Positions 1 to 14,032 of a stretch of DNA of 64,000 bases are shown in pieces. Each line of letters begins with the position of its first letter. Position 1 is the first letter of the stretch. Source of the stretch: Nansenia antarctica (Eukaryota > Chordata > Actinopteri > Argentiniformes > Microstomatidae). The DNA lies in contig OZ022341.1 of assembly GCA_963989245.1 (NCBI GenBank), positions 46,606,725 to 46,670,724 on the forward strand, in the 5' to 3' direction. The notes under the pieces were generated by a model. The model was not told the origin of the DNA. It was given only the letters and a program-made list of their open reading frames with translations, and did no database searches. The position numbers and the translations under genes were made by a program.

Positions 1-436
1 CCTTTGCAGAAATACAGAGTTTATAGCTTATTAATGTTCGCTTCAAAAATAGAAAATCAGCAGTAGCTGCAGTTCTGCTGATTACCAACTGAAATATATA
101 CAATAGGAGCCAAGGAGAGGACTGCCAGGTTCGAACAAACACCCCAGCCATGTCTGTACTTGTTCTGATAGCCGTCTTCTGAGATGCTGTAGCATGGGTC
201 CTACGATATCAAAACCGTACAAGGTTTCTTGAAAAAGGGACAATTATTTTCAAACTGCAAGAGAGTCAACATCCTATGAAGTTGATGTTCTGTACAGTTA
301 AATGTGTTTTATTCATCAAAGAATTCAAGTGCACATTTTTCAAATTCTTAACCCCAACTTCATGTTGGCCTGGGGACATAAACGCAACGTTGGGAGTCAT
401 TGTTGGAGGCTTGCAGGCTGTGCAGAGACCACACAG

Positions 437-547
437 CAGTGGAGGCTGGTGGAGGCACACATCAGAGGATGGGCTCATGGTAATGCATGGAATGGAATGG
501 TATTGATACCCCCGTCCTCTGATTTCTACCTCCACCAGCCTCCCCTG
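437..547. mobile_element. hAT-type miniature element, complete, with 8-bp target duplication
   Basis: The left end reads CAGTGGAGGCTGGTGGAGG and the right end is its reverse complement with one mismatch. The element is flanked on both sides by the same 8 bases, CCACACAG (429-436 and 548-555). An 8-bp duplication is typical of hAT superfamily transposition. There is no coding capacity in 111 bp. The terminal motif resembles a very abundant repeat that I know from salmonid and esocid genomes. Confidence 0.85.
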
Positions 548-1760
548 CCACACAGCTAGCATATTGTACTGTAGCATTGTAGCTGCTTAGCTTCAAAAGG
601 ACAAGTCTGATGAAAGTGCCATAGCAGTGTAACAAATTGAACAAGGTCTTATTTAATGATGCTTTGTAATACCAAGGATGCCTGGGCTGCTCACTAGCAT
701 GAATTCTTTTATCATCTAGTTCGTATTTTGGCACCCCATGGCCACAGCTATAATAAGCCTTGTGTTCTGTTTAGAAGGAGAAAAAAAGAGACGACCTTCT
801 GTTATTGTCAGCTGCCGACGTGAACTTTAAGACAAAAGAATTATCCTTGTCCTAACAATATTGCTGGAACCAAAGGGGGCAATTTTCTGCCACTTAACCG
901 GGACATTTTGGACACACACCAGTAGTTGCTATGCCTTATATTCGTAACTAACTGTCGTTCTCTGTCCTTGTTCTATTCCACCTCTAATTTTGATTCACTC
1001 CATGAATGGTGATGCAACTTCTTCTTAGCTAAGCCTATTGTGAATGGCGGCTAGGGCACCAAAAGACAGATGGGAGGAAAAGGGCATCACCAACCAAATA
1101 GCGCAGTGCCCTTTATGCCGTAACCATCGCATGGAGTCTAAAGGGAAAACATGTCATCAACAGAGTGAAAGCTTGTACCCCAGTGAGAAGTAATTGTATT
1201 ATTTCTTAATTTGCCTCTACCATACAGATTGAAAACAGTCTGTTGAGTAACTAGGCAAGATATTAAGCATGGAAAACAAACACACTGATTGTGGATTTGA
1301 AAGAAATCCACATGAATGAAACCCAATTGGGGGGACGTGTAAACATTTGGATAATTGGAGACGGAGTGGTGGTTGTTTCTATGGTGTAATCTGACTAAAT
1401 GAATGCCGGGTGAAAAAGGTGGTGTCTGTTAATTGCGGCTGATTTGAGTTTCAGACCGCATTGAGAGTGCATGATATATTTTTTGTTCAAACATCATCAC
1501 ATTTACATAGAGTAGTATTTTATCCTGATCCATGTTTCAACTCCATTTATCATGATCCAGGTTTTGCAGATAGGTCTTTCGAAGACTTGACCAGAATATT
1601 TCCATGTTTCAGCATAATATGGGATGGCATTGATAGAGTAGTCTAGTTAGCAGTGACTTCATTAGCTGTAGGAGAGAGAGACATTATTAATATAAAACGA
1701 CATTATCTTAATAAAAATGAACTGCAACATAATTTTAGCTTTGAGCTTTTTCAGTATAGC

Positions 1761-1879
1761 CAGGGGAGACTGGTGGATGTAGAATTTAGAGGACAACCTG
1801 GCTGGTTGTAATGGATTGTAATGGATGGAATGGAATGAGGAATGGTCCTCGGATTTCTACCTCAACCACACTTCCCCTG
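1761..1879. mobile_element. hAT-type miniature element, second complete copy
   Basis: This is the same family as the copy at 437-547: the left end is CAGGGGAGACTGGTGGATG and the right end closes with CTTCCCCTG. A perfect 8-bp direct repeat, AGTATAGC, flanks it (1753-1760 and 1880-1887). The interior has TGGAATGGAATG-type sequence shared with the other copies. It has diverged further than the first copy but both boundaries are clear. Confidence 0.85.
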
Positions 1880-3524
1880 AGTATAGCATAGTACAGCCTG
1901 AACATGAAGTAACAATGCAAAATCATCCAAATAGCACTGAAAATGGCAAAGAAGGCAAATAATGCTGACAAAGAATGTCCTGCAGAGTTATCTCTACCTA
2001 CAAGTTATCTATGCCTATAAGTCATCTAGGGCCTACCTCCTACCTATTTTTCTCATCCTGTATGTTGGTGTCCAACTGTGCGAAGAGACAGTGGAGATGA
2101 TTCCAGTCCTGGCTCTGTGCAGGCATGGCTGGCTGTGTGAGCCCAGACCTCCCCAGTGACAGAGTCCTGATTCTGGGAGACGGGCCTGTAATCAGACCCA
2201 TACACTCCATCTTACCATCTAATTGTCTGTCCTGGACTCTGGGTTGGGATATAAGTGGAGCTGCCAATCACTTCTCTAGGGGGGGAAATAGAATGGGAGA
2301 AAGTGGGCTCCCCTCTTTTACTGCCCAGTAGTTTCTGATTTGCAACCTGACAGATGCACACATGCACACATGCAGGCACACGCACACACACCCACACACA
2401 CGTTAGTTCACACATATAGATGATAGGTCCTGCTAAAAAGGTTGCCTGCTTACTTTTTATGCTTGCCAATGAATTTAAAAAGTCACTATTTTACAATTTA
2501 TAGTCAGATGGGTTCTTATCTTGAAATTAGTCTATGGGCCAGGAGAACCTGCAATCCATGATTCTGAGTTTTAAATAGCCACTTCTAACTTTAACTTCCA
2601 ACCAAGTCTGAGTTTAGGGGGGGATTTGGCCAGAAATATTTAACTTTTGTTTTGTCTCCAAAGTATTCTAATTGTTTCTTTGTTAATAGTGTCTTAAATT
2701 TGTAGTAGTGGCTTAGTAGTGGCTATTTAAACAACTCTGAACCATGGACTAGCCTTATTATACAGATTTCTGTTCTATTTGACATATTGTCAACATGTTG
2801 CTGACGCTTCTAGTCTACATCTAGTAGGTCTAGTACTTTATTTTAAGGAATGCAGCAGTATTTTGATCAAAAATATTTCTTTCACTCTCAATCTTTTAAA
2901 ACTTCACCTAGAGACATCAAAACATTTACATTTAGGTCAGCGTAGTGGTCTTTGAATCACTTACGAGAGGCAGCTACACACAGTTCAATTAGGACCAATT
3001 AGCAGCCTTAATTAGGATACTTTGAGTCAACTTCATTAGCTCCATTACCTCTTTTGGCTGATGAAAAATGAGTCAAGTGAAGCAGTTATTTGTGTTTACT
3101 AATTGCAGTTGTTGTAGCGAGTCGTCTGCATACGATGAATGCCTTAGGAGCCCCTACAAAAAGAGCTTTAATCCATTCTGTGGGTTATCTCCTTTAATCA
3201 GTCATTCCTTTTCATAGAGTAATGATCACAGCTTTCTAATTATCATAGTGCAGCAGTTCTTAAATTAATGAGGAAAGTGGCAGTAGTTTGATCTTGTGTG
3301 ATGGTTTCTCTTGAAAAGCATTTTTTTGTCGATATCATAGAGCAGTTGACTAGGTTTGGTTGGTTTTTCTTCTCCATCAGAACTATGATTAACAGCTTGC
3401 GTCGATGCAAGACTGTAATAAACTGTGCTGTAATGACAAAGACTGGAGGATGCCGTAATGAAATTCTAAGTTAATGCTTGTAAATAACCCACCCTCTTTG
3501 TTTGTTTGCTGTGAGACACAGTGT

Positions 3525-3549
3525 ACACACACACACACACATACACACA

Positions 3550-3586
<37 letters not shown>

Positions 3587-3646
3587 ACATACACACAATT
3601 ACACACACTCACACACACACACACACCCACACACACACACACACAT
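3525..3646. repeat. (CA)n microsatellite, interrupted
   Basis: A long run of CA dinucleotides is interrupted by ATAC and AATTAC variants. The block 'acatacacacaattacac' occurs twice, suggesting slippage of a larger unit. Open frames across it on both strands are His-Thr or Cys-Val repeats and are artefacts. Confidence 0.95.
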
Positions 3647-5543
3647 ATAGACAAAAGCTCACAGACATACAGGCACCAGCTCTAAGACACGTACATACAC
3701 ACACAGACGCCGCTGTCTTAAGAAGCAGCATGCAAGCTAGCAGTGTAAATTATCAGCCCAGATTGCTTTTCTTGAGTTAATCATCTCCTTTTATGTTATC
3801 CATTTGTCAATGGTTATTGTTTGTCGAAGTAATGCAGTAGCAGGCCAGTATGAAGTGGAATGTAAATTTGGCTTGGTGGACTCATCGTTATGCAAAGGAC
3901 GGCCAGCTGGATTTACATTTACAATTACAGTCATGATGCAATCATCTCTCATCATAATTCCTGGGACTGGGACGTCATGCCAGATAGAGGACATACTGTA
4001 TATTCTGCATACCAAATGGCTGTTTGTCTCGAGGGTTAAGCCAAGTGATTTTACAATGGATAGCAGACGTGGACTCTGCTGTAGGCCAGTGATGTTCCTC
4101 GAAGATGATCTTAGCCCAGGATTAAAAGTATGTCCTGACCACAGGACCTGACCAGTCAGATTTGTAAGCATTAATCCATTGACATCTTATATCTGCACAC
4201 TTCCATTCATTCTGTGCATTCTCTTGGAATCTTTTGTAAGCAAGAAAAGTAGCTAGCTACAGCACAGTCCTGGCTTCTTGTACAGTGGAGAGTGGCTAGC
4301 GAGTTTGTTATTAGTTAGCTATCAATCTCAACTAGAAAATGTACTTGTATGATATCGGGATAGTGTTATAGTGTTGCCGTGTAAGATTTGTCTTTTGGAT
4401 ATGAAATATTGACGTTGTTCTTTTGGGGTAACCAGGGTTAACATGACTCGAGACAAATCAAGACAAATGTCTGCCATGTTTTTGGTTTTGACAAGACGTC
4501 GGGCATATTGATCTCCCCATGTTAAGAGTCCGGGATCCCTTTATCAGCCGTGTGGTTGTCAAATATTAATGCATGGCTTGGAACAATCTATACAGCACAA
4601 TCTATTACTAGGGCCCAGAGTTTTTCCTGGTCTGATAATGTGGACAGAGAAAAATTCATAGCCTGATCTATGATAAATTTGATATATGGCATATGTGTGT
4701 TTAACATGCGTAGATCATGTTGCCAGCAGATTAGACAAACCAAATTACAGTACCCTAATGAAGTTAATTTGTGAAGACTGACTATTCTCTCTGTTGTGGT
4801 AGAAGAGTACTAACATATTGACAAGAACAAAAAATGCTGTGGAAAATATTTCTTTTGGAAAATGTGGATTATCCCCCATTGTTGTTGTCGAATCTCTCAT
4901 GCCCACTCATCACAGCATGAAAGTCAGCGAAGGTCTTCTACTCAGACCTCACTAATCTCTCTAACTACAGATAGACAGCCACTGTCTGGCATTCTATTTT
5001 TCATTTAAAAAATCAATGTAGGAATTCAAAATGGGGCGGTAACACTCTCCTGGCTCTCCTGTAGATCTAAAAGGATTTATAGAACATGTTACTTGCTTTC
5101 TGATGCAGTAGGTCTAATGTTTACACCTCTCCAATCACATCAGATCTACAGTAGTGGCTAAGGGGTTCATTTGGACAGCTTCCTCAACTTATTGTGCCCA
5201 TATGATATTTTCAATATGTTTGGCCATGAGTGTGTTAGTGGTTGTGTCGTTCCTTCCCCACTCATAAAGAGAAGCCAAAGATCCCTTTGAAATTACTGGC
5301 GTGCCCACAAGCCGTCTGTATTCAGCTCCCTGATTCACAAAGAGACTCTTGGGTGAGTAGCAGGCATGTTTGTGTCTGAATTTATGGAAAGGTACATTTT
5401 GGTAATGAAGTGCTGCACTGCCTTCCAGGTGATGCATTTCTCTTTATAGACTCAATTATCTCTGCCATAAAAGGTGCTCTCCAGGCTGGAGAGGTAAGTA
5501 AAAATACATAACTCATTATAAGTACTTTACAAGAGTAGTGGGT

Positions 5544-5665
5544 TGAATGAATGAATGAATGAATGAATGAATGAATGAATGGTCTTTATTGTCATTAATA
5601 CAGTACAGGTACCATACAACGGAATTTAGGAGGGGGGGCTCCCCTGGTGCTAGGTAAAAAATACT
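5544..5665. repeat. (GAAT)n tetranucleotide run next to a retroelement-like tail
   Basis: About nine GAAT units (5544-5581) are followed directly by GGTCTTTATTGTCATTAATA and ACGGAATTT. 'tttattgtcatt...caacgaaatt' sequences are common 3' tails of fish non-LTR elements and their SINEs, and simple repeats often form at such ends. The family is not identified. A related tail is at 38538-38615. Confidence 0.55.
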
Positions 5666-7856
5666 AAAAACAAAAAGGGAAAAGAGCTGGTTTACATAAA
5701 TAAAGGCTATATACACTATCCACTATACTATACTACTATACTATACAAATAAAACACTGTGCTGTACTCTATGCTATGCTATAAATATCCTAACATTTCC
5801 TATCTCTGAACCTTCTGTACACGGTTGAAGCTCATTTTGCACATACCATGCATCAGGAAGTGACAATCATAAACCCAGGATGGAGACGTGGATGTTTCTC
5901 TCTGATAATAACATTTTGATATCAAACCATTTTGATATCAAACTCTCATTAATCATCAAATCCCGTCGTAATCCTAATATTAGATAGATGTGTATACAGT
6001 GTACAGGTACAGTAAAGTCAATTATGGCATTCAATAACACTGAGTTACCTTTCTATTTATTGTAACCGATTATCATGCTACCAAGCTTCACACATGAGAG
6101 ATCAAGCGCAGCTCAAGTATTTGAAAGTCTGAGTCATCCTACTGTTTAGTATGTTTTCTAAACTTTGCCTATACTTTGAATAAAACATCAGCTCAAGGCA
6201 AAAAGTTCAATGTTGTTATGTCGAATTGCATCTAACCTACCAGTAGTTTAAATACCAACACATTTAAGTATGATGTCTACTTGTACAGTGTCTATGCCAG
6301 AGGAATTGTGTACTTATTTACAGTACAGGTTTGGAATTGAAAGGCTCACAAAGCAAGGCAGCAGTTTCTCTGTGTGCGTATTACTGTAGATCTTATCTCA
6401 AAGATATAGCACTGGCCAGGAGAAAGCCACTTTATTTTAATGTGACAGGTATTGGATTTGCTGAAGAGAGTATATTTAAATGTGCCTGAACTTGGCACAT
6501 TTAAGGGGTCTGCGCTCGTTCTGCTTGTGGTGCAGATCTGCAGTGAAATGAGTTTTTCCTGGGATCCAGATGCAGTTTAGCCCTTTCACTCTCACGAAAA
6601 CACTCCTCACACACTTCTGTTGAATTCAGACACACTTTTTGAGGTGATTTTTATGCACACGTAAGCACTTTTTGGGGAAGAATGACAAGTTAAATGTACA
6701 ATGTTTCTTTGAAGACATGGTGCAGAGGAATCACAGGGAACACTACTGTATGTCGAGGCCCAATTATACAGCACTTTTTCTAAACCTTTTTGTAGTTTTA
6801 ACTCCTTATCTCTGACTATTGACCTGCATTGCAGGTGATATACAGTAATATGTTGAATTTGTCTAATTACCATAATCCTCATCCAAGATAGTATTCCCAT
6901 TTTAATCAAATCCTACAAAATGTTCCATAAGTCTTTATTGTATACTGTAGATTCAACCTCCCCTCTGTGACCGGATTAATATCATAACAAGAGTTCGGAA
7001 TCAGATTGTATTGAGGCAAGCATTTTAGTGTGGTTTGCGTTTTTTCTCAGAGGACACGCTCCTGGTATCGCAACCATCGTGCGGCTAAAGCAAAATAGTA
7101 ATTAAGGTCCTTCCTAAGATCCTTGCCGCAACCCACGGTACCTCCAGGGCCTGCAGTTTGGACACAATTTACAGGAGAAATTATCTCTGCAGTTCACAAA
7201 TGTCAGGGGATGTCATCAACTCCTGTTAGGGAGTAAACAACACATTTATATCAGTGCTCTTGTGTATGTTTTACCACACCCTATTGTTAAGCTTAATTAA
7301 TTTGTTTACCAAGACTTGATATATCGGGGGCTCGATCCCCATTGAGCGGGGATTTGGAATTATGTTATATTAAATTATGTTCCCTCCCTGTGCGCAAAGT
7401 GCACAAACAAATGAGGTAGACTGTGGTGAGAAAGACTTTCTTTTAAGAGGAAAGTCTGCTTTATTAACTGAACTCAAGGGAACCAGTGAGTCAGGCCATC
7501 AGACGACCCAATCTCCACTCAGCAGCCAGCCACTCTCTCCCCAGCCAATTAGTGCTCTCTGTGGAGATGCTTTCGTTTCCACTGATAAGACCTACCTCTT
7601 TCACACCGGTTCCTTAATCAAAATGCCCGGAGCATTAGCACCAGGATTAGGCCTATATCAGACCGTGTAGAGGAGTGCCTGTTCCCTCACAGCACTCCCT
7701 CTTCTCAGGAGAGGTGGTTGCGACCAGAGGAGAGGCATGGTCTGTCAGAGATAAGATGGAGTGAATGTGTACTGAAGGAGGTTTTTGAATGCGTGCAGTG
7801 TGTGAGGAGCAGAGGACTCAAAGGTGGACCGCAGGTAGTCTTTGGTGTTAAGTGTG

Positions 7857-7858
<2 letters not shown>

Positions 7859-7919
<61 letters not shown>
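7859..7919. repeat. (GT)n microsatellite
   Basis: About 30 uninterrupted GT units, then a degenerate GTGG/GTGC stretch to about 7945. Confidence 0.97.
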
Positions 7920-7924
<5 letters not shown>

Positions 7925-10356
7925 TGTGTGTGGGTGTGTGCACGTGGGAGCGAGAGTGAGTGAGACAGAGGACGAGGAAAAGACTCTGTGTACGTGCCAG
8001 ACTATATACAGTATATGAGTAAAGCGTGATTTCAATTCCACGTAGAATCTCGAAGTTGCTGAGGACGCAGATTTAATGCAGTGTTTGTTTGCAGATTATC
8101 ATTACAATCTTTTACAATCATTAGAAACTCACAAAGTACAAAAACAATGAAGAGAAAGGGAAAATGTATTTTCTTGCAATGCAGACATTCACCCAGAGAA
8201 TAGCCCAGAGAATCGGTCAGACAGAAAATAAGGCATCTATACCAATACTGCTCACTCCAGATTGTGAGAGGATCTAAACGCTGCATCTAAACGCTGCCTC
8301 GTTCAAAGTCATGTGAAGGTACCTTGCATTCAATTCCACTGTTGATTGTGTTGGCCCAGATCAGTGGGGATATCCGGGGGGGGTACGGTGTAATTCCTCT
8401 CCAAATGAACACCCATTTCCGCTCCAGCTATCTCCACTCACAGTCCTTACAAGAGCACTTTATAGAGAGCTGTTTCAGGCCCAGTGAATCCTTGATGTCC
8501 TCTTGTTGTTACAAACAGTTGGATTATGGCCCATTGCCTCTTTAACACACCATGTGTCTCTCACTCGCCCAGTAATGCTCTCTAGACATGGAGCCATTAT
8601 ACCGACATGCCGTTTACCAGTGTTGGTGTTACAAAGCCTCTCTCAGATTTATTGAATGAGTAAGTACTTAGCATACTCCTTCCAGCACAAGAGAAAAGTC
8701 CAGGTGCTTTTTCAGTATGGGTGGAATTGTATTTAGTTGTTAGTTAGTTGAAATTAGTTATTCATAGCTAGAGCCACTTCCACCTATTGTAGCTAACTGT
8801 ATACATATACAGGTAATAAGAATAATCGCAATATATATATATATATTTTTTTTTAAGTTTACAGAATACTATCATATCAATAATGTAGGTGTTATTTTAT
8901 CCTAGTAGAGGTAATTAAATGTTAATTAAAATAATTAATGTTTTCTGTACAGAACCTTCAAATGAGGGAGGTTAGGATGAATTGTTTTCTTACTGGTTTA
9001 TTGCAGTATAGAAAGCAAATAATTAGTTTCGATGTCACATAATATAATAGTTATAATAGAATTCTGCAGTAACCTATATACCTGCTCAGGGTTGGTGAAT
9101 CTAATTGTATCTGGAGGGTGCCCGAGACTAGGATTACACTCTGACAGTGGTCACCCCCCACTGCCAGTGGCACACGAGGTCATGACCCTGGGTGTTCTGG
9201 CATCTAGCTCGCCAACCCCTGAATGACAATGGACACTCGCCTCCGGTCATGTGTTGAATGTCTTTTTTTAATAAAAACAAAAATGTGCTAGCATTCAGCA
9301 TTCTACTCGAATCTGTAAAAAAAGTGTTATAGTTTAAGGCTACGGTCTTCATGCTTGTTAGAAAAAGGATTCATTTTGAGGAAATGTGTATTGAGAAAGG
9401 TATTACATAACAAATTCATGTGTGTCACGATGAACTAGCTCAATTGGCTCAATTGTGCACTTTTTAGACTGTAGACAGAACAACTTGTGTCAGACAAAAC
9501 AGCTCTCCGCAGAAATGCAATTTCAGTACAACTTGGAATCTTAGAGATGATCCACTTAAATTCCTGTAGAGTTTGTTCCTCTCCAACCCAGTTTTGTGTA
9601 GTGAGGCCCAAGAGACCATCCCCATGTGCTGGAAAGAACACCGGCTCGACTGAGTGGTTATCCATCACGCTTCATTTTTATCTCCACGGGGAGGCGGTCA
9701 AAGACACACTTGCTGTTTGTTTGCCACGATTAGCACCTCAGAGAATACCAGTGCTCATGTGTGACCAAATTGCCTGCAGGAAGACATTTTCAGAAAGACC
9801 GCAACCGGGCACCATTAGCCAGGAGAGCAGGTGCACTGTTTTGTTCAAATCCCAGGATTTATTCCTCGGTCATTGGGCCCTCTGGAATACAGCCTTGGGT
9901 TTTTTGAGTGAATATAACAGATCAGTGGATGTTTTTATCTTGCAGGGACTTTGCGACCGACCTCAGTTGAATCATGGCCCATACCAAAGTGTTCCTATTG
10001 AGTTCACTTGACAGAAAGAGGCTATTTTTCACAGAAGTGCTGGTACATTGATGCTTATCAAGATGGTCAACAATTTGATGGTAGCCTGAGCTTTAACTCG
10101 TTGTGTGCCATTCCTCACTTCCTCTCACATTAGTGTGATTGGCCAAGGCGGACTGCTACCAGAAAGAGATAGATATTAATGCAGACACATTGAGAAAGCT
10201 ATTACAGACACAGGGACCGGTGGTCTTTATAACAGATGGAGAGAAAAATACAAATTACTGAAGCCTCAAAGTTGGCTATCAGAGATGTTAAGGAGACATA
10301 TTTTATATTTATAAATACACACAGGCAAATAGGTAGGCACATATACATACTTTCTC

Positions 10357-10361
<5 letters not shown>

Positions 10362-10425
<64 letters not shown>
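10362..10425. repeat. (CA)n microsatellite
   Basis: About 32 CA units. It abuts the left boundary of a decayed Tc1 fragment, so the repeat may have grown at the insertion edge. Confidence 0.97.
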
Positions 10426-10427
<2 letters not shown>

Positions 10428-10793
10428 GTGGGAAATAAGTATTCAACACATTTTTTTATTTCAACATATTTCTATTGCAGCTATTCACATAGCATTTAGA
10501 CCAGACATTGGTATTAACTCAATAAAACAGCACAGCCAAATAAATTGTAGAGATCTCAAAACAAACAACAACTGAAGATGGCTGAAGATGGCAGGCCTGG
10601 CAGAGCATCACCAGAGAATATCGAGCATCTGGTGGGGTCAATGTGTCGCAGACTTCAGGCAATTCAATGCTAAGTATTATCGTCTAACACAATAAACACA
10701 GCACATTTTTTTTCAAATCAAAACTGTTGGAGTATAGAGCCAAAAGAACACAACATGCCTCCTCTTTACAATACTTATGGAGGGCACTATAGG
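10426..10793 (+). mobile_element. Decayed Tc1/mariner fragment (3' end)
   Basis: The left edge GTGTGGGAAATAAGTATT and the right edge ATACTTATGGAGGGCACTAT are the inverted-end type seen in many fish Tc1 elements. In between, about 10577-10674 translates to EDGRPGRASPENIEHLV and a further stretch ending RRLQAIQ before a stop. This resembles the C-terminal end of fish Tc1 transposases. The frame is short, and most of the transposase is missing, so this is a dead internal-deletion copy unrelated to the open element at 60879-63219. Confidence 0.65.
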
Positions 10794-12050
10794 CCTACTC
10801 ACGCACAGACACTGCTATTTCTTTCAGTGACATGTAGATGTTCTGATTGTTGGGCCATTGTTGATTAGCACAATTTATTCCCCAGACATGCCAAAGGCCC
10901 ATTTAGGAAAGGTTTCACAGACTCTTTCCATTTATCAAGATGGAAGTCGGCCATGATTTGAATCTTAATAAGCCGTTGCGGCAGAGCATTTGCGCTCCAC
11001 TCTCTCTCTTTTCTGAGTTTTTGTTTTCGGGGGATAATTAAGCCTTTTATGTGGGAGAACTGATAAGGATAGGCTTTTGTTTTTAGTCTTGACTCAACCA
11101 GTATGGGGTTGCCTAGGCAACCTCTCAGTGGCTGTGTATGCCTGCTACAGATTGGGCAGGTGATGTACTGTTAGGAAGCTTTTGGTAGACAATACCCAGT
11201 ATACACAGATCTAGGATCAGCTTAGACTCCCCAATTCTAAATTGGCAGGGCACAGAACTGACTTTACATCAGAGTCTACTAGACAACTTCATCCTACTCT
11301 GTTTAGTACAGCCAATAGGTGGGACGAGACTGGGTTGGGATTTACGGCTTGATTTATGACTGTTTATCAGAGATTATGGAATGTTCTCCTGGCATTTAAA
11401 CTGAGGTTAATAGCCTCTTTTTAGCCAGAGGGAGTAATGTGGGTTATCCACTATTCTCTCTGCTAGGCATTATCTGTTTACATTCACTCACCCCCCTATT
11501 TTGACAGTGCACATCTGAAACGACACATTTTAAGCAAGACAATACAGGCTTTTTTTGAGAGGACAGTGATATTTTTTCAGAGAACGTGCCAGAGAATTGT
11601 ATGTGGGGTGAATGATAACCAACATTCATGTCCATTCTGCTTTTGCATTCAATATGTCTACCGTTTTATGCAGCAAACCAAGGAAACCATTTATTTGCAG
11701 TACACCAATGAAACTATCTACCAGTACCCTGATTTGTATATTCATCTTTTTTTAGAAGACAGATTTTTGCATCTCTCTGTACTTTCTATTCGAAATCTGT
11801 GGAATCTAATTGAATCTTCAGTGTCTGATTGGACTGTCTTCTCCTCTATGTCCCACTCTATTAAGTGGCGGGGTTGCAGTGAGGCATAAAAAGGTGATTG
11901 ATACCTCCTCCCTCTTGTCTTGAGCGCTCAACGCTGACCTCAGCAGAAGGGACCAAAGGCAAAAGCAAGCTGTGATTTAGTAGCCACTGAAAACCCAGGA
12001 GAGGAATGCCACCAGGAACAGGAATAGTGGTCAGAAACTAAAGGTTGCGA

Positions 12051-12327
12051 GTGTAACCAAGGTTCTCTGAAGGAGATGAGGGAGACCCCTCACTATGGGA
12101 CATGCAATCTTGTGTGCCTTTTCGATGAAGATCCCCTATTCAATCATGCGTGGTACAGGCCAGTGATGCTTGCCAAGAGATAGCTCCGCCTATCATCCTT
12201 CCCAATAAAAGGATGCAGCAAGCACCCCCATTTCATCCAGCAAACCACTCTTCACAAGCTCAGTGCAAGAGGGGCAACGAGGTGAGATGTCTACTCTACA
12301 TCTACTTCAGAGGACCGTGGTTACATT
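12051..12327. repeat. Approximately 280-bp inverted-repeat element
   Basis: GTGTAACCAAGGTTCTCTGA at 12051 pairs with the sequence CTTCAGAGGACCGTGGTTAC starting at 12305. Just inside or outside the arms, CCCCTCACTATGGGA occurs twice in direct orientation (12088-12102 and 12366-12380). Fish genomes contain an abundant repeat with 'taaccacggttccctga' ends, which this resembles. No coding capacity was seen. Confidence 0.55.
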
Positions 12328-13971
12328 TGTAACGTACGTTTTTTCTTTCAGTCGACTCGGTTCGACCCCTCACTATGGGATCCTGCAAAACACCCCAATT
12401 GCCTGTTCCGAACCGGAAACCTGTACAGATACAAGGATGTAGCCTACCCATCTACATCACACAGACTCCAAACCAGCACTTAGCATGGTATGCACTGTAA
12501 AACCATTGAAAGTAATGTGGAGAACACCAGCTGGCAATAATACATATCTCTGAGACAGTCGCCAATCTGCAGGTGGAGTACGCCCAGCTCCCTACAGGGC
12601 GCTGCAATCCCAGACAATGGCAGCCTCAGCAATGGCCCCCACAATCCAACTGGAGAGATACACTGTGTACCGTAGCCTTGTCTTTGGCAGGGTTCACAGA
12701 GCGGACGAACAACTGATCACAAACCCTGAATGACGCCGTCCTGTCCATGTAAACACACAAAGCATGCACTGGACAGAGGGTGTTGTTACACTCCTGTTCC
12801 AAGGAGGAAATGGCAGCAGTACTGTAGCATTGCTGGAGTATGCCATGGAGATTACTGTAAGAACAAACGCTGTGTAAGGTAACGTTAGTGTCGCCAGGGG
12901 CAACCTGGGTGCATGTGTGCACGCAAGTCACTCACACGCTTGGCCTTTTGTCAGAGTGAGTCACAGTGCTGTCTTATAAGACAGCATCTTTACATCAGCA
13001 GTCTGAAGTGGTTCAAAGCGGTCAGTAGTGAAGAACCCAAGACAGGTCCCACAGGTCTAATGGTCAAAGTTAGCCAAGGGCTCAAGCTGTGAGTCACTCG
13101 AGCTAGTCAACCGTCCAACTGCTAGCTGTAGCCAAGAGGACGGACCAAGTTAGATATAGCTAAGCCTGTAACTTGAGGAATTATCATAGAGCTAGCAGAG
13201 GTTCAAACAATTCAACAGAATTGCGAGCACACAACAGTACATAATGAGGTATCGAACCGAGTTGACTTAAAGAGAACCCCCCTCTTACTGACAACACAGT
13301 CTTCAGGTAGAAAGTGACATGTTATCTCTTAAGAGGAGTCCTGATGTCTTTTAAGAAATTGGCTTCTACTGTGAAAAGGCAATTGTGGCTTGGCAAAATA
13401 ACGGAATCACAAGATCTAACTGAGATTAGGGATATTTGACGTTTCATCAAAGCTTCACATTTACTTATTCTCGTAACAGTAATTGGACTGCTCTATCAAA
13501 CTACCACATGTATTTATCCAATCCAACACTTTTCTGTGATGCATTTGTCCAATTAGGCATGGAAAATAAGTAAATGTTGGAATGCTGAAGGCATTTTCTT
13601 TCTCTTTATGTAGCCTATATGTTGGAGATCTTGAACACTTACGTTTGCATCAAAAGGTAATGGACAGTTGTCCTCTCATCCTGGATAGTGTTTATCCATG
13701 CCCAGTATGTAGGCATCTAGAATATCCAGTCTGCAAATCCTGTCAGGCCGTGGTTACGTAGTATAACCTTCAAATCTGAGGTACTTGTAGATTTGAGTAC
13801 ATTGTATTTGTTCTCAAAACTCTGTAGCCCCTTTGCTTGCTCCTTTCTCAAGGTGAATGACTCGTGGTGGCACGCACAAGCCTGCTGCTCTCCTCTGTCA
13901 ATATGGCTGCGTGACTGACAGCCAAGTGCCTATGTTGCCAACCATGCATACCTACAGGGCTCTCTACAGCC

Positions 13972-14001
13972 CCCCCCCCCCTTTCTCACTCATCTGTCTC
14001 T

Positions 14002-14030
<29 letters not shown>
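13972..14030. repeat. Poly-C run and (CA)n microsatellite
   Basis: A run of about 12 C is followed by a short pyrimidine linker and about 13 CA units. Confidence 0.9.

Positions 14031-14032
<2 letters not shown>

Noticed and set aside
9487..10011. 174-codon open frame on the + strand
   Set aside because: It is the longest frame outside repeats in the left third, but it has no recognisable domain, no splice context and no sign of coding bias; chance frame is the simplest reading.
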